NCBI RefSeq assembly: GCF_019175385.1
Contig: NC_083344.1
Location: 27,840,231 to 27,904,230, forward strand
Length of the DNA: 64,000 nucleotides
DNA from: Lycium barbarum
Lineage: Eukaryota; Streptophyta; Magnoliopsida; Solanales; Solanaceae
Reading direction: 5' to 3'
Under the pieces are notes generated by a model, which was not told the DNA's origin, ran no database searches, and saw only the letters and a list, made by a program, of their open reading frames with translations. The position numbers and the translations under genes are program-made. Of this stretch, positions 1 through 11,330 are shown piece by piece (position 1 is the first letter of the stretch; the number at the start of each line of letters is the position of its first letter).

Positions 1-275
1 ATTACCACCGTGCTATGGCTGGGCAGACGTATGTATGTATGTATGTATGTATATATGTATTTACCACTGGTCTACGACCAGTTAGGCAGATGTATATATT
101 TACCACTGGACTGCAGCCGGTCGGGCAGTTACCACCGTGCTATGGCCGGTCGGGTAGTTACCGCTGATCAATCGGGTAGTTGCGCTCTACCGTCGGACGA
201 TAATTGGACGGGCAGTTATTACCACCGGACTGCAGCCAGTCGGGCAGTTACCACTGATCAGTTGGGCAGTTAGTA
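1..275. repeat. Degenerate minisatellite in the K LTR with a GTAT microsatellite
   Basis: Imperfect units of roughly 30-40 bp built on ACCACYG...CCGGTCGGGCAGTTA recur about seven times. A (GTAT)n run lies at about 29-52. The short open frame across it is a by-product of the repeat and is not taken as a gene. Confidence 0.7.
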
Positions 276-1085
276 TAGAATGCTTAGTAAGATAAAGGCA
301 CAGTACTGTACATAGATATGGTTAAGCATGCGAGAGTATAGAGAGAGACATGTATCATATATGGATCGGGTTGCACGCCGAAACACATGTGCAGATAACG
401 TTTGATGATAAGGTAACCAGGACTATGGTAGGATATACAGACCTAGTAAAAATCGCAAGAAGATGAAGAGGTATGTATACATAAGCTAGATTTCCATCGG
501 TAGTTCATAAATGCTAGGTTGATTCTTGTTCTTCTCATCTTTAGTATATGGCTATATTATTGCACTTTCCGCCTTGCATACTCAGTACATTGCTCTTACT
601 GACGTCCCTTTGCCGGGGCACTGCATTTCATGCTGGAAGTTCTTGAGCTACAGCTTGACGGATTTTTCAGTAAGGATACCAGCTCAGCAGGCAGAGTCGT
701 GGCTCTCCACTTGCTTCGGAGTTGCCCTGTGAGTAAGCATGACTGCATATGCATTTGCATGGGTATGGCGGGGCCCTGTTCCAGCCAGTTTATGCCATGT
801 ACTCCTGTAGAGGCTCGTAGACAGATATGCGTAGTTAGATATCTTAAAATTAACTCGACTTGTACTATGTTGTATCATAATTATGGATAGCCTTACCGGC
901 ATATGCATTCGAGATTAGTTTGAAGACGTAAGTATGTTATCTTTTGGGCTTGTGCACCTATGGCTTATAGTACCTTGGTCTTATGCTGCCTTTCGAGATA
1001 CAGAAAACGTGAGTTACAGTTAGTTCGCTCGATTCCAGTAGGATGCCGAGTGCCAGTCACGCCTTGCCAAGGTCGGGGTGTGATA
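1..1085 (+). mobile_element. Element K: right-hand LTR of a plus-strand Gypsy element, left part outside the window
   Basis: This is R-U5-type LTR sequence in plus orientation. It contains the conserved CTCAGTAC...TTACTGACGTCC block near 581-605, the GGTATGGCGGGGCCCTGT block near 764, and a U5 end reading GGGGTGTGATA at 1075-1085, one base from the usual TGTGACA terminus. From 1086 the sequence becomes the interior of the LTR of element A, so K was inserted into A. Only the LTR is visible. Whether an internal region lies to the left cannot be seen. Confidence 0.75.
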
Positions 1086-1849
1086 TGAGCTTTGGAGCAA
1101 GTTATCAACTTATGCAAAACCCTAGCTACAATACTCAAGAATTTCTTGTAGTCTACTAACCCTAGCAAGACTTCTATCAGATGGATATCTTGATTCCTGC
1201 CTCTTGATCCTTGTTATCTCTTGGGTTTGAGTGAAATATGTTGGGAGAAGGGTTTTGGGAGCTCTCAAAACTTGGAGAGAAGGTGGAAAATGAAATAAAT
1301 GAACAAGAGGGCCATATATAACGAAATAAAATTCTAGGCCAACCCGGACATACGGCCAATTATACGGGCCGCATAATTTATACGGTCAGTATAATTGGAC
1401 CGTATAATATCACCATGAAATCACCCCTCTCTGGAAGTAATCTACGGACCATTATACGGGTTGTATAATTTATACGGTCCGTACAAATGGCCGTACAACT
1501 GGGAATTCTGAATTTCATTCTCGTCGACTCGTTCGATTTCCAATCCTCGTGGAACCTTCTTTGCACTTATATAACACTTCATTAACCATACAATAGGCCT
1601 TATAGTAGCCCTTCAAGATATTTCTAAATAAATATTAGCTCAATTATAGAGAAAACCTTTCCGAACACGACTTACATTTCACTTCCTTCTACAAACTAAA
1701 CTTCACATATCCATATGACTTCGAAATCTCATAGTATGCATTTTAAGCTATCTAATACTCTCCTTAATCTCGTAAGGACTTCATGTTCATCTTAAGCTCA
1801 CATTAGTCTATTCACAAGACAACAAATTTGGGACTTTCGAGATGTAACA
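1086..1849 (-). repeat. 3' LTR of A, truncated by K
   Basis: Homologous to 8661-9423. It ends in ATGTAACA at 1849, directly before the polypurine tract. A TATA-like CCATATATAAC (minus-strand promoter) is at 1312-1322, with a cluster of TACGGNCCGTA-type palindromes upstream of it in the sense direction. Confidence 0.88.
1312..1500 (-). promoter_or_regulatory. Predicted U3 promoter of A: TATA box plus palindrome array
   Basis: On the minus strand a GTTATATATGG TATA-like box (1312-1322) lies downstream of repeated half or full palindromes of the form TACGGNCCGTA, spread over about 1348-1500. The same arrangement is present in the 5' LTR at 8886-9072. Confidence 0.5.
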
Positions 1850-1885
1850 TTCTTCCCCCCTTAGGAACATTCATCCTCGAATGTT
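1850..1885 (-). promoter_or_regulatory. Polypurine tract of A with adjacent inverted repeat
   Basis: The plus strand reads TTCTTCCCCCCTTAGG next to the LTR end; its complement is the purine-rich plus-strand primer. Immediately beyond, at 1866-1885, is the inverted repeat AACATTCATCCTCGAATGTT. Confidence 0.85.
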
Positions 1886-2031
1886 AGGTTCTTGGGGATT
1901 CTATAAAACTTTCGCCAGAGTTTCCCCTGTAAGATGGAACTCCCAGCCTGTCACAGCAACCCAAAATATATAGCCTCGCAGGGCTACAATAAAAACATGA
2001 ATAGCCATGGCCACACACGACCAGGAAAACA

Positions 2032-5000
2032 TCAAGGAAAGCACTGCATACCTGAGGACAATGGCGTCTCTGCTTGAGTCTCCTCTGAAGGTGGAAATAA
2101 ATGAGGGTACCGGAACGTCATGTCTACTTCTGCCTCCCAAGTCATTTCCTCCCTATTATTATTTCTCCGTAAAACATTAACTGAAGCTACATCTTTGGTT
2201 CTGAGTCTCCGTACTTGCCTATCTAGAATGGAAATGGTAACTTCTTCATAGAATAATTGTTGGGTGACTTGAACATAATCTACTGGTACAACTCTAGAGG
2301 GATATCTAACGCATTTACGAAGCATCGTTACATGGAAAATCGGATGGACTGACTCCAAATCCGAAGGTAGATCTAGTTCATAGGCCACTTTACCTACCTT
2401 GCGTACAATCTCATAAGGTCCAATATACCAAGGACTAAGCTTGCCCGTTTTACCAAATTATCATGATTCCCTTCATTGGCGACACCTTCAAGAATAACCA
2501 ATCTTTCACTTGAAACTCTAAGTCCCTTCGACGATTATCTGCGTAGGATTTCTAGCGACTCCGAGGTATTAATAATCGATCCTGTATAAGCTTGACTTTC
2601 CCTATAGCTTACTGGACCAAGTCTGGCCCTATCAAATTAGCCTCTCCTACTTCGAACCACCCAATTGGACATCTACACTTGCGCCCATATAAAGCCTCAT
2701 ACGGGGCCATTTGGATGCTAGAATGATAACTATTGTTATAGGCAAATTCAACAACGATAAGTGATCATCCCAACTACCTCCAAAATCAATTATACATGCC
2801 CGTAGCATATCCTCAAGAGTCTGGATTGTACGGTCAGCCTGCCCATCAGTCTGTGGATGAAAGGTTGTGCTAAGACTCACCTGAGTCCCCAAACCTTCTT
2901 GAAAAGATTTCCAAAAATTGGCTGTAAACTGAGTCCCTCTATCGAAGATAATATATACTAGAACACCATGGAGCCGTACTATTTCTCTGACATAAAGCTT
3001 TGCATAATCTTCTGCCACATATGTAATTCTGACCGGTAAGAAATGAGCTGACTTTGTGATCCTATCCACAACTACCCATATAGAATCATATTTGTGCCTA
3101 TAACGAGGTAAGCCAGCAATGAAATCTATATTAATTACTTCCCATTTCCAGGTCGGAATTTCTATAGCTTGTAATAATCCGCCGGGCTTTTGGTGCTGAA
3201 TTTTGACTTGCTGACAGTTAGGACATTGAGCTACGAATTCCGCTATGTCTTTCTTCATTCCATTCCACCAATATATAGATTTAATATCTTGATAAATTAT
3301 CGTTGCTTCGAGGTGGACAGAATAATGGGCTTCTCTCAATACTTGGTGGTGCAATCCTATAGCATCAGAAACACACAACCTGACTCAGCATCGGAGAACT
3401 CCATCTCCAGAAATCTCAAAGGATGACTTCTTCTTCTGAGGGAGTATATTTTTGTAATGAAACAGCATGGGATCCTCGTATTGGCGCACTTTCACTTCAA
3501 CCACTAGTGACGAAATCGCTGAATTCTAAACGGTAGCTCCCACGCTGCCTGAGTCCACTACCCGAACTCCTAGGCTGGCTAACTGCTGGAGCTCACGAGT
3601 TAACTCTCTTTTCTCTGGTTGAGCTTCACATAAACATCCCATAGATCTACAGCTGAGAGCATCAGCCACAATGTTCGCCTTCTCGGGATGGTATAGGATG
3701 TTAACATCATAATTTTTCAACAACTCCAACCACTGCTGTTGTCGTAGATTCAATTCCTTCTGCCTGAAAATATACTGAAGGCTCTTGTGTTCCATATAGA
3801 TATCTATATGGACGCCATACAAATAATGTCTCCACGTCTTCAATGCATGGATCACCGCATCTAACTCCACATCATGGGTAGGGTAATTTTTCTCATGTTT
3901 TCGCAACTGCCTTGAAGCATAAGCAATCACCTTACCATGCTGCCTCAACACACATTGTAACCCAACGCCTGAAGCATCACAATATACAACATATCCTTCC
4001 AATCCTTCTGGAAGTGTTAGGACTGGGGCTAAAGTTAATCTATTCCTTAACTCTTGAAAACTACGTTCACAAGCATCCGTCCATTGAAATTTAGCTAATA
4101 TCTCAGTTAGCTTTGTCAATGATGAAGAAATAGAAGAAAAGCCTTCTAAAAATCTTATGTAGTAACCTGCCAAGCCCAGAATACTATGAGCCTCCGTAGG
4201 TGTCGTGGGCCTTGGCCAAGTCTTCATGGCCTCAATCTTCTGGGTATTTCCCGAATACCATCGATTGAAATAATATGCCCCAGAAAGGTCACTGAGTTCA
4301 ACCGAAACTCACATTTTGAAAATTTTGCAAATAGCTCTCGAGTTTGGAGAATCTTAAGGACGGTACGCAAATGATCTGCATGTTCTACTTCAGATCGAAA
4401 ATATACGAGGATATCATCAATGAACATGATCACAAATAAATCTAGAAAAGACCTGGACACATTGTTCATCAAATCCATAAATACTGCCGGCGCATTAGTT
4501 AGCCGAAATGACATTATCCGGAACTCAAAATGGTCATATCTTGTTCTGAAAGCCATCTTAGGAATATCCTTCGCCCTTACTCTCACCTGATGATACCCGT
4601 ACCCAGATCTCAAATCTAATTTTGAAAACCATTTGGGGCCTTACAATTGGTCAAATAAATTATCAACCTTGCGAGCGGATATTTATTCTAAATCGTCACC
4701 TTATTTAGTTGCTGATAGTCAGTGCACATTCGTAAGGAGCCATCTTTCTTCCTCACAAACAACACGGGTGCTCGCCACGGGGAAGAACTAGGCCTAATAA
4801 AAAAAAATTCAAGCAAGTCTTTCAATTGCTCCTTCAACTCTTTTAACTCGCGGGAGCCATCCTATAAGGAGGAATGGGTATGGGTTTTGTATCCGGTAGC
4901 ACATCAATAGCGAAATCAATCTCCGGCTCAGGAGGGAGGCCTGGAAACTCATCCGAAAATACATCCAGAAACTCATTCACCACCAGGACAGACTGACGTA

Positions 5001-5463
5001 TTGGCGATTCGGCTTCTACATCATGAACCCGAACTGGATGGTAAATACACCCTTTAGCAATCATTTTCCTTGTCTTGACATAGGAAATAAACCTACCTCT
5101 TGGGGATGCTGTATTTCCCTTCCATTCCAAAACTGGTTCTCCTGGAAACTAGAAGCGAACCATTTTCATTCTACAATCAACATTGGCGTAGCAAGAAGCC
5201 AACCAATCCATGCCCATGATAACCTCAACTTCCAGCATTTTTAACTCATGTAAATCAAACATAGTACGATGGTCACAAATCACAACTACACAATTTCTAT
5301 ATACTCGACTAGCTATTACCGGTTGACTAACGGGTGTCGATACCTCGAAAGGTTTGATTGACTCCGATTTAACCCTAAATCGACCAGCAATATAAGGAGT
5401 AGCATATGACAGTGTGGAGCCCAGATCTATCAATGCATATACATCATGAGAAAGTACCGACAA
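2032..5463 (-). pseudogene. pol: A pol remnant: protease, reverse transcriptase, RNase H, integrase, chromodomain-like tail
   Basis: Polyprotein for reverse transcription and integration, broken by several stops and frameshifts. In order from 5463 downwards: protease with LIDLGSTLSY where the acid-protease D-T/S-G motif is expected; a linker; reverse transcriptase with FIDDILVY near 4410; RNase H with YCDASGVGL near 3990; integrase with a zinc-binding HHCC region ([10 protein letters not shown] near 3220) and a DDE core near 2840-3130; and a tail with NNREEMTWEAE near 2140, like the chromodomain ends of plant chromoviruses. In the integrase the final catalytic glutamate of D-35-E appears as Asp (GQADRTIQ). 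A TAA at 4641-4643 lies where other copies read Q or R after FDQL. Another stop (TAG) is at 5149-5151. It is a retroelement remnant and not a host gene. Confidence 0.88.
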
Positions 5464-5689
5464 TATACCTGTGACGACATCCGGGGAAGACTCAAGATCC
5501 TGTCATCCAGCCAAAGCATAAATGCGGTGTTATGGACTACTGGAATTTGGAGCTCTCCCTCTACCTCTACCATGGATGACTGGCGCTTGTGAACCTTACC
5601 CCATAGGGCGTATAGATAATGAAGACCCGGCTGCTGATCCTGAAGGCTAGACCCTACCCGTACCACCAATCGAGGGGCAATCACGCATG

Positions 5690-6825
5690 ATATGGCCTGG
5701 CCGACCGCATGTATAGCAAAAATCTGAACCTAGTTGACACTGGCCGTAATGTAACTTCTAGAACTAAGAACATCGTGGCACGGGTGGCCTTGCATGACCC
5801 GAGTCATTTCTGAAATGGGAACCTGAAGCCCTAAAACTCTAACTCGGCCTGGAATGAGTAGATCTATCAAATCTCTGGCCCGTAAACCGTGGAGGTGCTC
5901 TAGTCATAGAATGGCCTGAATGCCTAGAAAACTGTTGTCTTTGCCCTCCTCTTAATTCACTCGTCGGACCCGAAGATCTAGCCCTCTTGCTATACCTTCT
6001 GTCAGGCTCACTTATTTGCTGTGTTTGGCTTACCTCTAAATTCTGGGCATGGCCTTGAATGCGTGAAATACCCATGTTGTCCTAAAGGGATGCAATCAAG
6101 CATTTATCCATTAAATGTAGCCCCAAGCCACTCACAAATCGGTGCACTCAATCACCCATGTCTGCTACCATGGCCGGAGCATACCTGGACAAAAAATTGA
6201 AGCGGAGACTATACTCTATGGCACTCATACTTCCTTGCCTAAGACTCAAGAACTTATCAGCTCTAGCCCGCTGAACCTCTGTGGCAAGTAATGTCGGAGG
6301 AAGGCATCCACAAATTCTTGCCATACTAGGGGGAGGTGCATTAACTCCCCTCGAAGCCATCCAAAACGCATACCAATGAACTGTGACATTGTGCAATCTA
6401 TAGGATGCTAACTCTACCGATTCAATGTCCGAAGCATGCATTAACCGAAGTGTCCTCAACCTTCCATCAATAAAGTTTTGAGGGTCCTTATCCGACATTG
6501 ACCCGAAGAATTCCGAAGGGTTCAAGCAAATAAAGTCACGAACCCTTACACTAACAGTACTATTACCTTGACCCATACCTTACCGTAGGGTCTGAGCAGC
6601 AACCAACTGAGTGAGAAAATGAATGGCCTCTTTCATATCTTGACCTGAAGCATCTGGTGGACGAGCTTAGGCTGAGGCTTCCTTATGCTCCTCTGAAATG
6701 GGTAATGAATGGGAGGATCTAGACGGAACCTCATTCTGGGATTCATCTCCCTCTATAACTGGTGACGGTATTCTTTCGGCCCGCTTTTCTGCCATTGTCT
6801 TGCCCTTCTTTCCTCTTACAGACAT
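5690..6825 (-). pseudogene. gag: A gag remnant
   Basis: Structural capsid-like protein. I place the start at the ATG at 6825, which gives a basic N-terminus (MSVRGKKGKTMAEKRAE) in the same frame as the longest piece, 6576-6148. That piece has the plant retrotransposon gag fold signature: a PSEFFGS-type motif, ESVELASYRL, WYAFW and a RARADKFLSLRQGSMS stretch. A degraded zinc-knuckle region follows near 5690-5790. At least two in-frame stops lie in the N-terminal part (near 6595 and 6668) and more lie after 6148. It precedes pol on the same strand. Confidence 0.82.
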
Positions 6826-6934
6826 TTGTGAAATACATAGCACACAGTTAAGGAAAGAGAAATCCTGATATCATAGCTCTATTGCATGATCTATGAAGAA
6901 AGAAGGTCATTCATTCCTAAAATGCCCGCAGCCT

Positions 6935-6974
6935 CCTGTTTATAAGTGTGGCGCGCAACACACACATAAATAAG
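6935..6974 (-). ncRNA. Predicted 5'-leader hairpin of A with GCGCGC loop
   Basis: Stem arms CCTGTTTAT (6935-6943) and ATAAATAAG (6966-6974, one mismatch) enclose the self-complementary GCGCGC at 6951-6956. The same structure recurs in B, C, D, E and G. It is an RNA structure candidate only. Confidence 0.55.
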
Positions 6975-7017
6975 ACTCTACTGGACACGGTTTGTAGATA
7001 TACCCTAGGATAGGACT

Positions 7018-7029
7018 GCTCTGATACCA
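7018..7029 (-). promoter_or_regulatory. Primer-binding site of A (tRNA-iMet)
   Basis: The plus strand reads GCTCTGATACCA; its complement TGGTATCAGAGC pairs with the 3' end of initiator methionine tRNA. It lies four bases from the 5' LTR edge at 7034. Confidence 0.92.
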
Positions 7030-7033
7030 CTTT

Positions 7034-9423
7034 TGTCACGACCGAACCGAAAGGCCATGACGGGCACCCAGTGCTAATCCACCCGGGCACCTCTTATCGT
7101 ATATTTATATCCACATCTAGGTGAGCCACATGGCCTACTCATGATATCCATACATCAATAATACTAATCTCATTGGGAAACGACACATTTATATCATCAT
7201 CAATAACAATGCCCATGTCCATATACACAAGACGGCGGGGCTAACAAAGTAACGTACAAAATATGAGCCGACAAGGCTACAGGACATCTAACTATACACA
7301 ACTGTCTACGAGCCTCTAAAGAGAGTATGTAACATTATATAGACAGGATAGGACCCCGCCATGCCCATAGATTTGTACACAAAAGAATAATACCAACAGA
7401 TGTAGCTCCGGATGAAATGGAGCTCCTCTATGCAGTCCCTGAACAAGTAATCTATGGATCAAGTCTGTCTCCCTGTACACCTGCGGGCATAAAACAGCGT
7501 CCACAAACAAAAGGACGCCAGTACAAATAATGTACTGAGTATGTAAAGCATAATCGATAACATAATGAAAGCATAAGAAATAACATAAGATAGACGAATC
7601 ACTGAATGAAAGAGTCATATATACCTCGAGTGACGTTCATCATATTTCCTTACCCTCTTTCTAATGGGAAACTTCCATTTTATACACTTACATATTTAGA
7701 AGTATCATACCCGACCAAAGAGGTTCGATGTCTTACATGCCCGACCATGACACGGTTCGGTGTTATACATACCTGGCCCTACCAAGGCTCAGTGTTATCT
7801 GTACCTAACTGCAGTGGTGTGCGCGTGATAGGTATCATACCCGACCATATAAGCTCGGTGTTCTTAGTAGTCATACTTTAATACATAAATATATATACGT
7901 AGGAGTACATACGTGTTCTCAACATTATCATCGTCATCATCATTTCATTATATCCTTCCTTAGAGAATCAACTATCATAGGATGGGACAATTGGTATCAT
8001 GAGATTTATCACGGATCATGAGCTTGAGCGATTCTAAAAATGAAGTCATTGGGAAGACCTTATAGAACCCATATGAAGGTATTTAGCAATGGGACCATGC
8101 CTTAATGAAAGAAGGGTTAGCCTTACATACCTCGTTGTCTTCTTAACTACTTAACGTTCACCGTCAAAGCTTGGAAAATCTACAGTTAAAAGGATTCACA
8201 CCTTGGTTAAGCCTTAAACATACTCTTAAATTCAAACTAGAACAATTCATGAGTTAACGAAAATTGGGCAGTATTTCCCCTATTTCATCGACTTCCACCA
8301 TATTACAAAATAACTCCCAAATAACCATAATAACATCTACCAATATCATAATCAAGTGATCACATTCCATTACATCTCTTATATTCATTCTCACATTCAA
8401 CTTACACTAACAACTTCACACCAACCCTTGGCATATTTTTCATAGAAAGCTTTCTCATCATCATTATTACATTCAATAACAAGATTGTATCCATATCAGA
8501 CTAAGAATTATGATTCAATTTAGCTCACTCCTCAAAAACACAATGAAAATTACATTTAGACATCATCTTCTACCTTCTTCTTCTACCCAAGTTGTTCAAC
8601 AACCAAACATTCCTGATAATATGAAATAAACATGAAAACTAACCTTTTATATCATAAGAATGAGATTTGGAGCTAGTTATCAACTTGTACAAAACCCTAG
8701 CTACAATACTCAAGAATTTCTTGTAGTCTACTAACCCTAGCAAGACTTCTATCACATGGATATCTTGATTCTTGCCTCATGATCCTTGTTATCTCTTGGG
8801 TTTGAGTAAAATATGTTGGGAGTAGGGTTTTGGGAGCTCTCAATACTTGGTGATAAGGTGGAAAATGAAATAAATGAATAAGGGGGCCATATATAACGAA
8901 ATAAAATTTTGGCTTGACCCGGACATGCGGCCAATTATACGGGCCTCATAATTTATACTGTCCGTATAATTGGACCGTATAATCAGACCATGAAATCACC
9001 CCTCTCTGGAAGTAATCTACGGACCATTATACGGGTTGTATAATTTATACGGTCCGTACAAATGGCCGTACAACTGGGAATTCTGAATTTCATTCTCGTC
9101 GACTCATTCGGCTTCCGTTCCTCATGGAACCTTCTTTATACTTTTATAACACTTCATTAAGCATACAATAGGCCTTATAGCAGCCCCTAAAGATATTTCT
9201 AAATAAATATTAGCTCAATTATAGAGAAAACCTTTCCGAACACGACTTACATTCACTTCCTTCTACAAACTAAACTTCATATATCCATATGACTTCGAAA
9301 TCTCATAGTATGCCCTTTAAGCTACCCAATACTCTCCTTAATCTCGTAAGGACTTCATGTTCATCTTAAGCTCACATTAGTCTATTCACAAGACAACTAA
9401 TCCGTGACTTTCGAGGTGTAATA
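7034..9423 (-). repeat. 5' LTR of A
   Basis: 2390 bp. It starts TGTCACGACC beside the primer-binding site and ends TGTAATA at 9423 (one base off TGTAACA). It contains the CAGTAC-N7-GTACTG hairpin block (7519-7537), a TATA-like box (8886-8896) and a palindrome array (about 8925-9072). No genes are seen in it; the open frames here are spurious. Confidence 0.9.
8886..9072 (-). promoter_or_regulatory. Predicted U3 promoter in the 5' LTR of A
   Basis: A minus-strand TATA-like element GTTATATATGG with TACGGNCCGTA-type palindromes immediately upstream, matching the 3' LTR copy at 1312-1500. Confidence 0.5.
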
Positions 9424-9876
9424 TTTTTCTCATTTCAACTCACACCAAAAGATCCCAAACTCTCGCTAATACTCCCCCAATTCTCTCCCAACCTTTCTTT
9501 ATCATCTAAGTAATATCCGAGCCCCGAAAACCCGAGCTAGTGAAAGAAAAGTTGTTCCTAGGGTTTTCTTTAAGTTGTTGGGCTTAGGAGTTGGATTTGG
9601 ATTTTTGTTCTTAGAATTCCAGCCCCTTTAAGGTATGTATACTATTCTTATCTTTGCTATTAAGTTGATTACCAAGAGTTTTAGTGATTTAAAGTGAAGG
9701 AAATACAGTTATGGAAGCGGTAAGTTAATTGAGTTAAACTAAGATTAGGGGCTGTTTTAGGAGATTTTTTGGCATGGATTTGATTATATTTTGATATGCA
9801 AGTATTGAGTTATGCAGATATTCCTAGTTGTTTAGCTACAGATGCATTCAGAGTTTGAGATTAGCTTTCATGTTTC
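9424..9876 (+). mobile_element. Element J, part 1: old plus-strand LTR, interrupted by A on the left and B on the right
   Basis: Sequence between the end of A and the start of B. It has a transcribed-leader look (pyrimidine-rich stretch, CTAGGGTTTTC, then AGGTATGTAT). It continues after B at 17827, where the LTR blocks CTTACATACTCGGCACATT and GGTATGGCGGGGCCC of an LTR like K follow. J is therefore one LTR split by the insertion of B. Its U3 is not visible because A occupies that side. Confidence 0.65.
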
Positions 9877-10555
9877 TGTCACACCCCAACCTTACTAGGG
9901 TGTGACGGGCACCCGACCCTTACTTAGGGCCGAGCGAACCCTCAGACTTTGCTGTGCATAAAATCACATCAAACTTTTTAAATCAAATAAGATAAAATAC
10001 ATAGTAATTTTTATTTTGAAATATTCTTTCTCGTAGCTTCCAAGCCGAACAAATCTATGAGCATACAAAATCCAGTACATAACACAAACCGACATATCGG
10101 CTGACGGAGCCGCTTACAGACTGACAACCAATACCCACGACTCTGTCTGCAAAGTCTCTAACATTATCAAAACCTTTAACACATATATTCTGACTCGGCA
10201 GTTCTCCGGGAGCAAATGGAGCTTGCCATCCTCGCTGGAACATCTTCCATAATATCTTCAACTCATCTGGGAGTACCTGTACAGCATGAAACGCAGCCCC
10301 CGAAGAAAGGGGGTCAGTACGGAATATGTACTGAGCATGTAAGGCATGAAACACCAAAAACAAAACGAAGCCATAACCGAAGTAAAATGTACAGAAGGTG
10401 AGCATAATAGCCAGAATACCAAAGTGTTGCATCTGACGTACAAATCATACATAAAAGGTTCCGGAAGACAAATACGGCAATCAAAATGCCAAAATACTTT
10501 GCTTTCCTTTGAAAAACATTTCCGTCTCATACACACAGAAAATCAAACACACAAT

Positions 10556-10812
10556 TACCGCGGCCAAAAGTCCAGCGGTCACTATCACACATACCGCGAC
10601 CAAGTGTCCAGCGGTTAGCATCCCAAACCCGACATACCGCGGTCAGGGGTCCATCGGTCAATGTCGCAGATACCGCGGTCAGGGATCCAGCGGTCAACAT
10701 CACAAATGCGGCATACCGCGGTCAGGATTCCAGCGGTCAATGTCGCAGATACCGCGGTCAGGGGTCCAGCGGTCAATGTCGCAGATACCGCGGTCAGGGG
10801 TCCAGCGGTCAA
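10556..10812. repeat. Minisatellite 1 in the 3' LTR of B
   Basis: About seven imperfect units of 36-46 bp sharing TACCGCGGTCAGGGGTCCAG followed by CGGTCAATGTCGCAGA. The same array is present in the other LTR at about 14966-15222. Confidence 0.85.
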
Positions 10813-11094
10813 TAACCAAATTTATTACTTTCCAAACATAAATCACACATGTCAGAATCATGCATCACACATACATACAACGTGCCCCGGCCCTCGGTGA
10901 ATAGATTCATGTATACCAAAATCGTATATCAGAAAAATACCGAAGGTAAGTAGCTTATCCAGAATATCAGAATACTTACTTTTCAACCACAACTGATGCA
11001 TACCATAGTCATACAAAGGGCGCAGGAACATGGTCGTCACTCCCGTCTCTGGCGCCATAACACACCATGCTCCAGAAGATTTCATAACATGTAT

Positions 11095-11330
11095 ACGGTA
11101 TCTCGGGAACCGGACATATACCACGAGAACCCGAGGACCAGTCACATTATAATCCATATACACAGTAAGTGGGGACGGACATATACCACAGTAGCCTAGA
11201 ACTGTACACGGTAACCGGAGACGGACATATACCACAGTACTCCGGAACCGTACACGGTAACCGGAGACGGACATATACCACAGTACTCCGGAACCGAACA
11301 CATCATACTCCATATACACGGCAACCGGAG
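11095..11330. repeat. Minisatellite 2 in the 3' LTR of B
   Basis: Units of about 45 bp containing GACGGACATATACCACAGTA and CCGGAACCG...ACGGTAACCGGAG. The counterpart in the 5' LTR (about 15525-15755) differs in unit arrangement. Confidence 0.75.

Larger units (their letters stand above)
1086..9423 (-). mobile_element. Element A: Ty3/Gypsy chromovirus-like element with truncated 3' LTR
   Basis: On the minus strand the order is 5' LTR (9423-7034), primer-binding site, leader, gag, pol, polypurine tract and 3' LTR (1849-1086). The 3' LTR is cut by K: 764 bp remain, and they align with the last 763 bp of the 5' LTR (8661-9423), so K removed nothing beyond the break. Gag and pol carry several stops and frameshifts and the element is dead. 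The right flank continues as the old LTR J. The left flank is hidden by K, so the target duplication cannot be tested. Confidence 0.88.

Noticed and set aside
10509..10900. Several open frames with PRSGVQRS or TAVRGPAV units in the B LTR
   Set aside because: All are different frames of the CCGCGG minisatellite, open on both strands.
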